In this document: positions 1-9,208 of the stretch, one piece after another
How positions within the stretch are numbered: position 1 is the stretch's first letter
How the letters are laid out: every line of letters begins with the position of its first letter
Assembly (NCBI GenBank): GCA_045654885.1
Contig: JAZOOF010000051.1
Coordinates: 132,702-196,701 of the forward strand
Length of the DNA stretch: 64,000 bases
Origin: HGM04593 sp045654885
Lineage (GTDB): Bacteria > Bacteroidota > Bacteroidia > Bacteroidales > Bacteroidaceae
Reading direction: 5' to 3'
Notes under the pieces: generated by a model
Told to the model about the DNA's origin: nothing
Databases searched by the model: none
Seen by the model: the letters and a program-made list of their open reading frames with translations, nothing else
Translations under genes and position numbers: made by a program

Positions 1-1178
1 AGCACAAAAAGGAAACATACGATGGCTCCGGCATATACGGGACCCGATGTTCCCGGCTGCTCTCCCCAATATGTGGGTGCATAGCGTACAAAGTTTGCCG
101 CATCGGCATTGATTTCTCTCATTATCTCACGGTTGCCTGTTATGTAGCGCACAGCCTCTCTCTCGCTTGCGCCGGGGTTCTGTTCAAGCACCATGTCGGC
201 ATATCCGCGAATCATAATGTCGCGATAGGCCTTGTACAGTTCGCTGTCTGTACCTACATTTGATGCCGATGCCGAGCCATAAAGGTTTGGAACAAGCAGT
301 GTAAGGCTCTCGGCCTTGCCATAGCTCCAGGCAAAAGCGTATTCAGTGTCCAGTCCTGTTGATTTTTCGCCATCCTTCACGTCGAGCTCTGAGCCACCGC
401 GCATTGAAGATTTTGCATAGTCGCTTGTCGGCAACAGAATACCCACAGCCGGTGCTGCTGCCAGTATGGCAACGACAGCAAGCACTGCAGTTGCCTTGAA
501 ATAGTATTTTAGCCACTTTCCGCGCCAGGCGTATATGAAATAGACAATTGCCATTATAATAGCTGTGAGCAGCACGTAGTAGCTCACCTGTTGGTGGCTC
601 CAGTATATGTTAAGTCCTGCAAAAACAAGCGTCACGAGTGCTCCAATAAGCAGTTTTCGCCTGTAGCACAGTATGATACCGCCAATGAGCGGTGCCATCG
701 TTGCTATGACAAGGCTCTTGTTCATGTGTCCGGCATCGATTATGATGAAGTTGTACGAGCCCAGCGTGTAGGCTATTGAGCCGGCAATACTGAGCCATGG
801 CCTGCACCCTAATGCAAGCAGCAGAATGTAGCAGCCAATGAAGGTGAGGAATATACAGCCTATATGCCTGTACGATGCACCGAAGATGTTGAGCGTCACA
901 ACCTCGCCTATCGGCTTGAAAACGTTGTCGGGCTGTGGCGAGAAGGTATAGTTGCAGGGCATGCCCGAGAACATGGCATTGGACCAGTAGCTGTACTCTC
1001 CGCTCTCCTCGTGGTAGTCGCGTGCGTCCTTTCCCCAGCCCATTGAGCCGATGGCATCGTCCTGTTTGATGTCCTTGCCTTCGAGCACCGGGCTGAAGTA
1101 GACTAATGTCAGCAGAAGGAATGTCAGTACAGCAGCAACGTGCGGTACTATGTTCTTCCAATTGAAGTTCTTGTTCAT
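1..1178 (-). CDS. YfhO-like multi-pass membrane protein, 3' end beyond the window
   Basis: About 392 N-terminal codons are visible and stay open to base 1, so the gene is cut by the window edge and is not broken. The ATG at 1178 lies 4 bases after the stop of the upstream glycosyltransferase gene. A first hydrophobic helix (about residues 11-30) is followed by SPVLEGKDIKQDD, the usual opening of Bacteroidetes YfhO-like proteins, and then by several further membrane helices separated by short loops. YfhO proteins of Firmicutes take part in glycosylating envelope polymers; the role of the Bacteroidetes members is not established. Its place at the end of a flippase-glycosyltransferase operon suggests work on a surface glycan at the inner membrane. 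The family call is from overall character and the N-terminal pattern. Confidence 0.75.
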   Translation of the reverse strand, partial: MNKNFNWKNIVPHVAAVLTFLLLTLVYFSPVLEGKDIKQDDAIGSMGWGKDARDYHEESGEYSYWSNAMFSGMPCNYTFSPQPDNVFKPIGEVVTLNIFGASYRHIGCIFLTFIGCYILLLALGCRPWLSIAGSIAYTLGSYNFIIIDAGHMNKSLVIATMAPLIGGIILCYRRKLLIGALVTLVFAGLNIYWSHQQVSYYVLLTAIIMAIVYFIYAWRGKWLKYYFKATAVLAVVAILAAAPAVGILLPTSDYAKSSMRGGSELDVKDGEKSTGLDTEYAFAWSYGKAESLTLLVPNLYGSASASNVGTDSELYKAYRDIMIRGYADMVLEQNPGASEREAVRYITGNREIMREINADAANFVRYAPTYWGEQPGTSGPVYAGAIVCFLFV

Positions 1179-1182
1179 AATA

Positions 1183-2397
1183 TCATTTGTTTGTTATTTC
1201 CTTTATGTATCTGTACATGGTCTCACGGTAATTTTCGAGTGTATACCTCTCCTTTACAAGCCGGTGTGCATCCCATGCTTTTTTCTCTATAGTCTCAGTC
1301 GGTAATGCTGCAACGTCAAGCAGGGCTTTCCTGAAATTGTCGTAAGTAACTTCGTCGACCTCTACACCCACATTGGCAATGTCCAGTCCTGTACCCTTGC
1401 TGTATACCGGCAACAGGGCACCGTTGCCCAGTACGTTCAGCACCGATACAGCACCGCTCTCCGAGAGTGAGGGGTTGAGCAGTATGCCGCACTCTGCAAG
1501 CACTTTTGCGAACTCGTCCGACCTTATGTCTACAAATCCGTGCATAACAATGTTGCCTGCAGCCTTTAACTTTGGCATGTAAAACTTCCAGAACTCCTTT
1601 TCCTGTCGGCTGCCGCCGCAAATGTGCAGCGTGAACTGCGGGTGTTCCAAGGCAAAGTCTATGGCGATATCCAGTCCTTTGTGCATCATCCCCGAACTGC
1701 CGAACCACAGGATGTTGTTACGGCACTTTGAGAAATCTTTCTTTTCATCGGGGGTGCACACGTTAAAATAGAAAGCCGACAGTTGTCTTGTTTTCTCAAT
1801 CCGCTCTCCCTCGGATGTCATCTGCTCTATGAGGAATTTGTCGCCAAGTGATATGACCGCATCACTCAATTGCGACATGTAGTAGTTCATTCCGTTTCCA
1901 GGAACGTAGTGGTACGATGGCAGTAACCAACGGTTGTGTCTCTTAAAGAACTCCTTGTTGCGCTTGGCGGTTGTACGGAAATTGTAGAAGGTGTGTGCTC
2001 CTACCGAATAGAATATTCTTATGGGCGAAACATCCTTGTCGGCAGTGAATGATGCCGCGTATGATTGGCAGCTGATGCCGAAAACAACCCCGTAACGGCT
2101 GTAGTCGATACCGCTCTTGCCTCGCGAGGCGCAGTCTACGCTGTAGCCAAGGCGGTGCAGTGCTTCGGCGGCCGTGTAACACTCTGTGAAGTTTGAGTGG
2201 TGCTTGGGTAATTCCTTGCCGTTGAATGCTTCGGGCAGGTAACATACAAGTGCCCTTTCGCTGCGTCCTGTGCCGAACACATCCTTTACCAACATTTCAC
2301 TGTTGAACAGTTGCTGTATCATGCGGACCAATTTTTCACCCGCGCGGCGTTTTGCGATTGGCAACAGGCGTCCAAGTTCCGAGAATGAGAGTTTCAT
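1183..2397 (-). CDS. Glycosyltransferase, GT4/GT-B-like
   Basis: A 404-residue soluble protein. The C-terminal half carries the nucleotide-sugar binding half of a GT-B fold: an ILWFGSSGMMHKG strand-loop near residue 228, a glycine-rich segment near HICGG, and LNPSLSESG followed by a loop and small residues, matching the E-rich donor-site region of GT4 enzymes. It probably transfers a sugar from a nucleotide donor to a lipid-linked glycan on the cytoplasmic face. The gene is 8 bases downstream of another glycosyltransferase and 4 bases upstream of the YfhO-like gene, so the set is very likely one transcript. The substrate cannot be read from the sequence. The N-terminal acceptor half is divergent. 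Confidence 0.75.
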   Translation of the reverse strand: MKLSFSELGRLLPIAKRRAGEKLVRMIQQLFNSEMLVKDVFGTGRSERALVCYLPEAFNGKELPKHHSNFTECYTAAEALHRLGYSVDCASRGKSGIDYSRYGVVFGISCQSYAASFTADKDVSPIRIFYSVGAHTFYNFRTTAKRNKEFFKRHNRWLLPSYHYVPGNGMNYYMSQLSDAVISLGDKFLIEQMTSEGERIEKTRQLSAFYFNVCTPDEKKDFSKCRNNILWFGSSGMMHKGLDIAIDFALEHPQFTLHICGGSRQEKEFWKFYMPKLKAAGNIVMHGFVDIRSDEFAKVLAECGILLNPSLSESGAVSVLNVLGNGALLPVYSKGTGLDIANVGVEVDEVTYDNFRKALLDVAALPTETIEKKAWDAHRLVKERYTLENYRETMYRYIKEITNK

Positions 2398-2405
2398 AGG
2401 CCAAA

Positions 2406-3494
2406 CTACAATTTGCGATAAACATTACAGGTCTGTTCCACCATGCGTTCAAGCGAATACTCTTTGCTGCGCGCTGCTCCTTTCTGTCGCAACTCATCAC
2501 GCAGGTTTGAACTTGCAAGCAGTTCTTTCATGGTGTCGTGCATTGATTGTGCATCGCCGGGGTTGAAGTATATTGCAGCATCGCCTGCAACCTCGGGGAA
2601 ACAGCTCGCATTGCTCAGGCACACGGGGCAACCGCCATTGAACGCCTCCAGAATAGGAATGCCGAACCCTTCGTAGTGTGATGGGAATACAAAGCAGAGT
2701 GCATGGCGGTAGAGCGATGCCATCTGTGCATCGTTGGCCGATATATGTATCATGCGGTCTGTGATGTTCCACTCGGTAAACAGCTTCTGCTCAGCTGTTG
2801 TAAACGGAGAACCGGTACAGACAATTTTCAGTGTGGGGTTGCCATACAGGATTGGGAGTATTGCCGACAGCCATGGCATGAAGTTCTTGTATCCCTTGCG
2901 CTCGCCAACATACAGCACGTAGTTGTCGAAAAGCTGCGGTGCCACGTCACTTATGGGTCTGTAGCCATGGTACACCACGGTAATCTTTGACGGGTCTGTA
3001 CCCAGAAGCTCCACAATGTCACGTTTTGTGTTCTCGCTCACCGCAATTATGTGGTCGGCCTCGGCTATGAGGCGCTTCTTGTGCGCGATTGTGCGGTCAT
3101 ATATGAGCACCTCCTGCGGGTAGCGCTCAAATGTCATGTCGTGTATTGTCAGCACCAACGGCTTCCGGCGCCTTTTAATGGTGTCTATGAAATATGGGTT
3201 GTAGTATGTGGGGTGGAATATGTCATATTCGCCGTGCTTTATGGCATGCCTTGACATACTGTCATTCGCAAGGGCATACAGGCGACGGCGCACACGGTAG
3301 TTGCCCGGGAAGGAGAAATTCTTGTATTTGTGCCCGTATGTTTGTGTGACATAGTGGTTCTCGCAGTATTTCATCGGCAGCTCGGAGACGAACTCATCGG
3401 CCGGGAGGTTGTATATGAGGTCGGCGAAATATCTTGTCACTCCTCCAAAACGCTGGAAGGTAAACATCTGGTTGTCATAGAGAATCTTCTTCAT
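2406..3494 (-). CDS. Glycosyltransferase family 4 (GT-B)
   Basis: A 362-residue enzyme with a classic GT4 layout. The N-terminus FGGVTRYFADL is the acceptor-domain opening seen in mannosyl- and rhamnosyltransferases of this family. A YVLYVGERKGYKN strand-turn opens the donor domain near residue 190. The EX7E signature is in HYEGFGIPILEAF around residues 278-290, followed by GGCPV and the PEVAGDAA loop. It should add one sugar to a growing surface glycan in the cytoplasm. It lies 1 base downstream of the flippase gene stop, so translation is probably coupled. The fold and class are certain; the sugar and linkage are not. Confidence 0.9.
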   Translation of the reverse strand: MKKILYDNQMFTFQRFGGVTRYFADLIYNLPADEFVSELPMKYCENHYVTQTYGHKYKNFSFPGNYRVRRRLYALANDSMSRHAIKHGEYDIFHPTYYNPYFIDTIKRRRKPLVLTIHDMTFERYPQEVLIYDRTIAHKKRLIAEADHIIAVSENTKRDIVELLGTDPSKITVVYHGYRPISDVAPQLFDNYVLYVGERKGYKNFMPWLSAILPILYGNPTLKIVCTGSPFTTAEQKLFTEWNITDRMIHISANDAQMASLYRHALCFVFPSHYEGFGIPILEAFNGGCPVCLSNASCFPEVAGDAAIYFNPGDAQSMHDTMKELLASSNLRDELRQKGAARSKEYSLERMVEQTCNVYRKL

Positions 3495-3495
3495 A

Positions 3496-4953
3496 TCACA
3501 GATCTACTTTTCGTTTGAAAATGAATTTCGCTATCTCGCAAAGTTCCTTGCTGCCTGCAATCCATGCAATTGTAATGTACAGCAGTGCTGCAATGGCAAT
3601 TCTTGCTAACAGCAGTGTGTACATGTTGTCAATGGAGAGTGTGAGATGGTGAGTGGCTGCCATAACTGCTGTTGCCAGACATAGATACGGGAGTGTGTCT
3701 GTAAAGAACATCCTTAAACTCAGCTTTATCTCCTTTTTTGCAAAGTGGTGCCACACAAACAGCCACAGGGCATTGAATATGCAGTATGCAATAATCATGT
3801 TCCTTATGCCATAAGGGCGGAGCAGTAGCAGTAGAATAAGTGTCAGCACTCCCTGGACTATGGTGCACCACATGAAGATGGCTGCTTTTCCGCGGCTCAC
3901 AAGCAGGTTTGTGAACATGGACTGCAATGGCATGAAAGCTCCCCAGATGGCAAGCAGCTGCAGCATCCGTGCGCTCTCAATCCATTTCTCGGTTATAACC
4001 ACAACAATAAGCTCTTTTGATACCAGTGAGAGGCCAAGCATAAGCGGTGCTGCAACAAAGGCCGTGAAACGCAGCATCTTGCGGAAAACACGCAGCTGGC
4101 GCTCGTTGTCATCGCCAACCTTGGCAAGCACAGGCTGCGCAACGGCATTGACCATTCCGTTTACCACCTCGCCTCCCATGTTGAACCACTCGGCAGCTTT
4201 GACATAGTTGCCCACATCCTTGGGGTAGTATTTGCCGAGAATGAATGAGAATATGTTCCAGTTGAAGCGTTGGAACAGGTTGGTGATAAGCAATCGGTAA
4301 CTGAATGCAAACAGATATTTCAGTGGCGCAAAGTTTATCTTGAAACTCGGTCGCCATGGTGTAAAATACCAGCATACCACACACCTCACCAGTACATACA
4401 TTATGCTTTGTGTGGCAATACCCCAGTATGAGTATCCGTTCAGGGCGAGGATAATACCTGTTATTCCCGATATTGTGATTGAGAGTATCAGGGATATTGA
4501 CTTCTGCTTCACCTTCAGCTCGCGGAACAGATAGGCCGATGGAGCAATGCTGAAACCGGCAACAACAAAACCAAGGAAGTTGTAGCGTGAGAGGGCTACA
4601 AGCTCCGGCCGGTTGAAGAAATTGGCAATAAGCGGCGCACATGCATAGAGCACGGCATACATGAACAGCGAGATGAGGATATTGAACCAGAAAACAGCGT
4701 TGTAGTCATCATGTCCCACGGTTTTCCGGTTTGCTATGGCTACCACGAATCCGCTGTCCTGCAGAGAACCTGCTATTGCCGTGAAGATTGCAAGCATTCC
4801 GATTGGGCCATAGTCGTCGGGGCCAAGGAGGCGTGCAAGGTAAATGCCGAAGAAAAGGCTCAGCAATTGGCACACAGTATTGCTAACCCCGCCCCAGAGC
4901 ATTCCCTTTGCGACGGTGTGTTTAAGACTATGTGCATTGCTTCCCTTTGTCAT
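3496..4953 (-). CDS. Polysaccharide flippase, MOP/Wzx-like
   Basis: A 485-residue protein with about 12-14 hydrophobic helices and the WGGVSNTVCQLLSLFFGIYLA start typical of WzxC/Polysacc_synt_3 transporters, followed by LGPDDYGPIGM after helix 1. Family members flip lipid-linked glycan repeat units from the cytoplasmic to the periplasmic face of the inner membrane. It is the first of four genes in the glycan cluster, and the next two encode glycosyltransferases that could build its substrate. No Wzy polymerase or chain-length regulator is visible in the window. It lies 86 bases downstream of metG, with a palindromic repeat in the gap. Confidence 0.9.
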   Translation of the reverse strand: MTKGSNAHSLKHTVAKGMLWGGVSNTVCQLLSLFFGIYLARLLGPDDYGPIGMLAIFTAIAGSLQDSGFVVAIANRKTVGHDDYNAVFWFNILISLFMYAVLYACAPLIANFFNRPELVALSRYNFLGFVVAGFSIAPSAYLFRELKVKQKSISLILSITISGITGIILALNGYSYWGIATQSIMYVLVRCVVCWYFTPWRPSFKINFAPLKYLFAFSYRLLITNLFQRFNWNIFSFILGKYYPKDVGNYVKAAEWFNMGGEVVNGMVNAVAQPVLAKVGDDNERQLRVFRKMLRFTAFVAAPLMLGLSLVSKELIVVVITEKWIESARMLQLLAIWGAFMPLQSMFTNLLVSRGKAAIFMWCTIVQGVLTLILLLLLRPYGIRNMIIAYCIFNALWLFVWHHFAKKEIKLSLRMFFTDTLPYLCLATAVMAATHHLTLSIDNMYTLLLARIAIAALLYITIAWIAGSKELCEIAKFIFKRKVDL

Positions 4954-4974
4954 TTCTTTACATTCTTTGAACTG

Positions 4975-5028
4975 TCATCCTGAACGCAGTGAAGGAACTT
5001 TATAGATTCTTCGCTTTGCTCAGGATGA
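4975..5028. repeat. Palindromic TCATCCTGA intergenic repeat
   Basis: Two 20-base arms (4975-4994 and 5009-5028) are inverted copies with 16 of 20 positions complementary. The left arm begins TCATCCTGA and the right arm ends TCAGGATGA, with a 14-base loop. Similar TCATCCTGAGCGAAG palindromes occur as dispersed intergenic repeats in many bacterial genomes. It sits in the 86-base gap between metG and the flippase gene, where it could form an RNA hairpin at the end of the metG transcript. No T-run follows. Confidence 0.7.
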
Positions 5029-5039
5029 GAAATATGTTG

Positions 5040-7097
5040 TTACTTGATTTCGCTGCCCGGTTTTGTTGCGGGGGTGACGGTGAGCAACGAGAGCTTGCCT
5101 TCGTTGTCCTCGGCGCTCAGAATCATACCCTCGCTCACAATGCCGCGCATTGTACGTGGCGGCAGGTTGGCGATGAAGCAAACTTGCTTGCCCACAAGTT
5201 CCTCGGGGTTGAAGTGCTTTGCAATACCCGAGAGGATTGTGCGTGTCTCCAGGCCATCGTCAATCTTGAACTGCAGCAGTTTGTCGGCCTTTGGAACCTT
5301 TGTGCACTCAAGTACTGTACCCACACGCATGTCGAGCTTCATGAAATCGTCGAATGTGCACTCGGGGCGTATCGGGTTTGCCTTGTAGTTTGCTGCCTCG
5401 TTCTCTTTCTTTATGCGCTCAAGGCGGTCGAGCTGTGCCTGTATGGTCTCGTCCTCAATCTTCTCAAAGAGCAGGCCTACCTCGCCAAGCTCGTGACCCT
5501 CGCCAAGCAGTGTTGTGCTGCCAAGGCTTGTCCATTCGAAGTTCTCTATGTTGAGCATCTCGCGCAGTTTCTTGCTGCTGAATGGGAGGAACGGCTCAAA
5601 AACGATAGAGAGGTTTGCAACAAGCTGCAATGAGAGGTTCAGGATTGTTGCAACGCGGTCCATGTCTGTCTTGGCGAGTTTCCATGGTTCGGTCTCGGCA
5701 AGGTAGCGGTTACCGATGCGTGCAAGTTCCATGGCCTCCTTTTGTGCCTCGCGGAACTTGTACTGGTCGAGCAGGCTCTCTACACGCTCCTTGACATTTA
5801 CAAACTCGTCGATGATGGCCTTGTCATAGTCGGTGAGCTGGCCGCATGCAGGAACCTTGCCGTCGAAATATTTCTTTGTGAGAACGAGTGCGCGGTTCAC
5901 AAAGTTTCCGTACACTGCTACAAGCTCGTTGTTGTTGCGTGCCTGGAAATCTTTCCATGTGAAGTTGTTGTCCTTTGTCTCGGGCGCATTGGCTGTGAGC
6001 ACGTAGCGCAGGACATCCTGCTTGCCTGGGAAGTCAACGAGATATTCGTTGAGCCATACCGCCCAGTTGCGCGATGTCGAAATCTTGTCGTCCTCAAGGT
6101 TCAGGAACTCGTTGCTCGGAACGTTGTCGGGCATCACATACTTGCCGTGAGCCTTCATCATTACAGGGAAGATAATACAGTGGAACACGATGTTGTCCTT
6201 GCCAATGAAGTGTACAAGGCGTGTATCCTCGCTCTGCCACCACTGCTCCCATGTGCCATGCTTTTCAGGATCCTTGTCGCACAGTTCCTTTGTGTTGCTG
6301 ATGTATCCGATAGGTGCATCGAACCACACATAGAGCACCTTACCGTCCGCCCCCTCCACGGGTACGGGGATTCCCCAGTCAAGGTCGCGTGTCATGGCGC
6401 GTGGCTGCAAATCCATGTCGAGCCAGCTCTTGCACTGGCCGTATACATTGGGTCGCCACTCCTTGTGGTTCTCAAGAATCCACTCCTTCAGCCACTGCTG
6501 GTACTCGTTGAGCGGCAGGTACCAGTTCTTTGTCTCCTTGAGAATTGGTGTCTCGCCGGTCTCCTTTGAGCGGGGGTTGATGAGTTCTGTCGGCTCAAGC
6601 GCACGGCCGCAACCCTCCTCGCACTGGTTTCCATAGGCCTGCTTGTGGCAGTAGGGGCACTCGCCCACGACATCGCGGTCGGTAAGAAACTTCTCGTTCT
6701 TTACATCGTAGAACTGCTTTGATGTCTGCTCAACGAGCTTGCCGTCATCGTATAGCTTGCGGAAGAACTCCGATGCGAATTTGTGATGAGTCTCGGATGT
6801 TGTACGGCTGTACACGTCGAACGAAATGCCGAATCCCTCGAAACTCTCCTTGATGATGCCGTGGTAGCGGTCCACCACATCCTGTGGAGTGATGCCCTCT
6901 TTGCGTGCGCGCTGTGTAACGGGCACACCGTGTTCGTCGCTACCGCCGATGAAGAGTACATCCTCGCCCTTGAGGCGCAGATAACGCACGTAGATGTCGG
7001 CAGGTACATATACACCTGCAAGGTGACCGATGTGGACCGGGCCGTTCGCGTATGGCAAGGCCGATGTCACAAGTGTTCTTTTGAATCTCTTTTCCAT
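5040..7097 (-). CDS. metG: Methionyl-tRNA synthetase
   Basis: A 685-residue class I synthetase that charges tRNA-Met. The HIGH motif is intact at residues 22-25, inside PYANGPVHIGHLAG. The zinc knuckle has cysteines at about 147, 150, 159 and 163. The KMSKS loop reads KISTS at about 338-342, a frequent variant in this enzyme. The last ~110 residues are the EMAP-II/Arc1p-like OB-fold tRNA-binding domain (MRVGTVLECTKVPKADKLL) used for dimerisation and tRNA binding. Length is normal for the long bacterial form. It has its own promoter (box at 7162-7169) and precedes the glycan genes; cotranscription with them is possible but a hairpin lies between. Confidence 0.98.
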   Translation of the reverse strand: MEKRFKRTLVTSALPYANGPVHIGHLAGVYVPADIYVRYLRLKGEDVLFIGGSDEHGVPVTQRARKEGITPQDVVDRYHGIIKESFEGFGISFDVYSRTTSETHHKFASEFFRKLYDDGKLVEQTSKQFYDVKNEKFLTDRDVVGECPYCHKQAYGNQCEEGCGRALEPTELINPRSKETGETPILKETKNWYLPLNEYQQWLKEWILENHKEWRPNVYGQCKSWLDMDLQPRAMTRDLDWGIPVPVEGADGKVLYVWFDAPIGYISNTKELCDKDPEKHGTWEQWWQSEDTRLVHFIGKDNIVFHCIIFPVMMKAHGKYVMPDNVPSNEFLNLEDDKISTSRNWAVWLNEYLVDFPGKQDVLRYVLTANAPETKDNNFTWKDFQARNNNELVAVYGNFVNRALVLTKKYFDGKVPACGQLTDYDKAIIDEFVNVKERVESLLDQYKFREAQKEAMELARIGNRYLAETEPWKLAKTDMDRVATILNLSLQLVANLSIVFEPFLPFSSKKLREMLNIENFEWTSLGSTTLLGEGHELGEVGLLFEKIEDETIQAQLDRLERIKKENEAANYKANPIRPECTFDDFMKLDMRVGTVLECTKVPKADKLLQFKIDDGLETRTILSGIAKHFNPEELVGKQVCFIANLPPRTMRGIVSEGMILSAEDNEGKLSLLTVTPATKPGSEIK

Positions 7098-7161
7098 GTC
7101 TTTTTATCTTTTTTAGTTTTGTTTTTGCTATTGTTGGAGACAGGTGTCTCGCGCTAAATGG

Positions 7162-7169
7162 CAAAATTA
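7162..7169 (-). promoter_or_regulatory. metG promoter -7 box
   Basis: Read on the minus strand this is TAATTTTG, an exact Bacteroidetes TAnnTTTG -7 element, 64 bases upstream of the metG start. No convincing TTTG -33 element is seen; the upstream stretch is A/T-rich. Confidence 0.6.
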
Positions 7170-7277
7170 GTTATTTTATTTTAAAAAGCGGGTATGCGCG
7201 CGGGAAAAGTGTGCTATTATATTCGCTTTGGTACATAAACGAGGGCACGTTTTATTAGAGTAATGTGAAAAATGTGT

Positions 7278-7285
7278 TATCTTCG
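7278..7285 (+). promoter_or_regulatory. Promoter -7 box of the Crp/Fnr gene
   Basis: TATCTTCG, a one-base variant of TAnnTTTG, lies 20 bases upstream of the ATG at 7306. The same octamer precedes dapB. No clear -33 box is seen. Confidence 0.45.
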
Positions 7286-7305
7286 CCATAGTAAACATTA
7301 CGACA

Positions 7306-7869
7306 ATGAAGAATATAACAGCAAAAATTAAACATTTTCATCCGGTTTGCGATGAGGCTCTGCATGCGATGTTGGGTGAAATGACTGTTATGCATTGCCC
7401 TAAAAACACGACAATTGTGCATTCGGGCAGAATTGACCGTAATGTCTATTTTGTAGAGGACGGGGTTGCTCGTTCTGTTTTCCACAAGGATGGCGTGGAC
7501 ACTACAACTTGGTTCAGTATGGAAGGTGACATAACATTCGGCATGCATTCTCTCTACTATAATACTCCTTCGCTTGAGAGTATCGAAACTGTAACGGATT
7601 GTGTAATATATAAAATTCCAATTGATGTTTTGAATGCCCTGTATGAGAAATATATTGACATTGCCAATTGGGGGAGAATTGTTCATCAGGAGTGCAATAT
7701 GCTTTTGAGCCTTATATTTGTGGAGAGATTGCAGTTGTCGCCCCAAGAACGGTATGAAAGGTTTCTTGAGCGTTATCCGGGGTTGTTGAATAGAGTGAAA
7801 CTCAAATATATAGCTGAATTTTTGGGTGTGACCATATATACTTTGAGCAGAATTAGAAGCAAAAGATGA
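7306..7869 (+). CDS. Crp/Fnr-family transcriptional regulator
   Basis: A 187-residue protein with a cyclic-nucleotide-binding-like beta-barrel (about residues 20-115, including VYFVEDGVARSVF) and a short winged-helix domain ending in LKYIAEFLGVTIYTLSRIRS, a recognition helix of the Crp type at the extreme C-terminus, as is usual for small Bacteroidetes members. It should bind DNA as a dimer; the ligand is unknown, and no Fnr-type cysteine cluster is present. It has its own promoter and lies 85 bases upstream of an acyltransferase gene with a separate promoter, so a regulatory link is possible but only inferred. Confidence 0.9.
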   Translation: MKNITAKIKHFHPVCDEALHAMLGEMTVMHCPKNTTIVHSGRIDRNVYFVEDGVARSVFHKDGVDTTTWFSMEGDITFGMHSLYYNTPSLESIETVTDCVIYKIPIDVLNALYEKYIDIANWGRIVHQECNMLLSLIFVERLQLSPQERYERFLERYPGLLNRVKLKYIAEFLGVTIYTLSRIRSKR

Positions 7870-7909
7870 TTTTTTGCTCCAAAGCAAATCTCTTAAAGTA
7901 AAGCTGTGC

Positions 7910-7917
7910 TATTTTTG
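7910..7917 (+). promoter_or_regulatory. Promoter -7 box of the acyltransferase gene
   Basis: TATTTTTG is an exact TAnnTTTG match 37 bases before the ATG at 7955. No TTTG is found at the expected -33 distance. Confidence 0.5.
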
Positions 7918-7954
7918 CACGAAATAAGTATTACGCACAAAAACAGAAAATAAA

Positions 7955-9130
7955 ATGCAAAAAAACACAAATCCAACAGTGGGTTTTGCCGATGCAAAGC
8001 CGCATTACGAACTGCTCGACGGTTTGCGTGGCGTAGCCGCGATTCTTGTACTTTTCTATCACGTTTTCGAGGGATTTGCCTTTGCCGAGGCTACAAACGG
8101 TGCAGGCAGCGGGTTGATAACCACACTCAACCACGGGCACATTGCCGTGGATTTCTTTTTTATCCTTTCGGGTTTTGTGATAAGTTATGCCTATGATGAC
8201 CGTTGGCCGAAAATGAGTACATGGCAGTTCTTCAAGCGTCGTCTGGTGCGTCTGCACCCTATGCTTGTGATGGGTGCGTTGATTGGTGTGCTGGCATTCG
8301 CTTTTGTGGGTTTTGAAAAATGGGATGGTACCACTGCTCCTACCGGTTGGGTGATGGTTGCGATGCTGCTTACCATGCTCATGATTCCGGCTGTTCCCGG
8401 TGTGCCATACGAGGTGCGCGGCAATGGCGAGATGTTCCCGCTCAACGGCCCGGCATGGTCGCTTTTCTTTGAGTATGTCGGCAATATCCTTTATGCGCTT
8501 GTAATACGCCGTCTGTCTACAAAAATCCTTACAATTCTGGCGGTTGTCTTAGGGTGCCTGCATGCTTGGTTCTTTGTGGGAAATGTATCGGGGTACGACA
8601 TGGTTGGTGTTGGTTGGACTATCGATGAAGTGAATTTCTGGGGCGGTCTGGTACGTATGCTGTTCCCATTTACTGTGGGTATGTTGCTTGCCCGCACATT
8701 CAAGCCTCGCAAGGTAAGGGGCGCTTTCTGGAAATGTTGTGTAATGCTTGTTGTACTGTTTGCAGTGCCATATATTGCGCCTTTTGAAAATTCGGGAATA
8801 AGTATCAACAGTCTGTATGAGGTTGTGTGCATTGCGCTGGTATTTCCATTCATTGTGTGGTTGGGTGCTTGCGGTGGAACGGCTAGCTCCTTTACATCAA
8901 AAGTCAGCAAAGTGCTTGGTGATTTGTCCTATCCGCTGTATATAGTCCACTACCCGATAATGTACATCTTCTATGCTTGGCTCATTGAGAAAAAGATTTA
9001 CACACTGAATGAGTGTCTGGGGGTGGCCGCGCTTGTTGTCGTTTCAAGCATAGTGCTTGCACTCTTGTGTCTGAAACTGTACGATGAGCCTGTGCGCAGG
9101 TGGCTTACACGGAAAATGCAAAAGAAGTGA
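7955..9130 (+). CDS. Acyltransferase 3 family membrane protein
   Basis: A 391-residue protein with about 10 membrane helices. LLDGLRGVAAILVLFYH near residue 22 is the signature start of OafA/YrhL-type acyltransferase 3 proteins, including the conserved R and the catalytic His. These inner-membrane enzymes move acetyl or other acyl groups onto sugars of surface polysaccharides or other envelope molecules. The gene is a single unit with its own promoter and is followed by a hairpin terminator at 9138-9164. The acceptor is unknown; a role in modifying the glycan made by the cluster at 1-5 kb is conjecture. Confidence 0.9.
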   Translation: MQKNTNPTVGFADAKPHYELLDGLRGVAAILVLFYHVFEGFAFAEATNGAGSGLITTLNHGHIAVDFFFILSGFVISYAYDDRWPKMSTWQFFKRRLVRLHPMLVMGALIGVLAFAFVGFEKWDGTTAPTGWVMVAMLLTMLMIPAVPGVPYEVRGNGEMFPLNGPAWSLFFEYVGNILYALVIRRLSTKILTILAVVLGCLHAWFFVGNVSGYDMVGVGWTIDEVNFWGGLVRMLFPFTVGMLLARTFKPRKVRGAFWKCCVMLVVLFAVPYIAPFENSGISINSLYEVVCIALVFPFIVWLGACGGTASSFTSKVSKVLGDLSYPLYIVHYPIMYIFYAWLIEKKIYTLNECLGVAALVVVSSIVLALLCLKLYDEPVRRWLTRKMQKK

Positions 9131-9137
9131 TAAAGAA

Positions 9138-9164
9138 AAGAGCGGCTTAAGGGCTGCTCTTTTT
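9138..9164 (+). terminator. Rho-independent terminator after the acyltransferase gene
   Basis: The arms AAAGAGCGGC and GCTGCTCTTT pair with a single mismatch around a short loop and are followed by further T residues, 7 bases past the stop codon. Confidence 0.8.
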
Positions 9165-9208
9165 ATGTTATTTATAATTAAATTTATATTTTTAAGTGAA
9201 AAAATAGT

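Noticed and set aside
5742..6569. 275-codon plus-strand open frame inside metG
   Set aside because: Antisense to metG, no domain pattern, and a start with no promoter or neighbour of its own.
7255..7887. 210-codon minus-strand frame opposite the Crp/Fnr gene
   Set aside because: The plus-strand frame has a clear Crp fold and promoter; the minus frame has no recognisable features.
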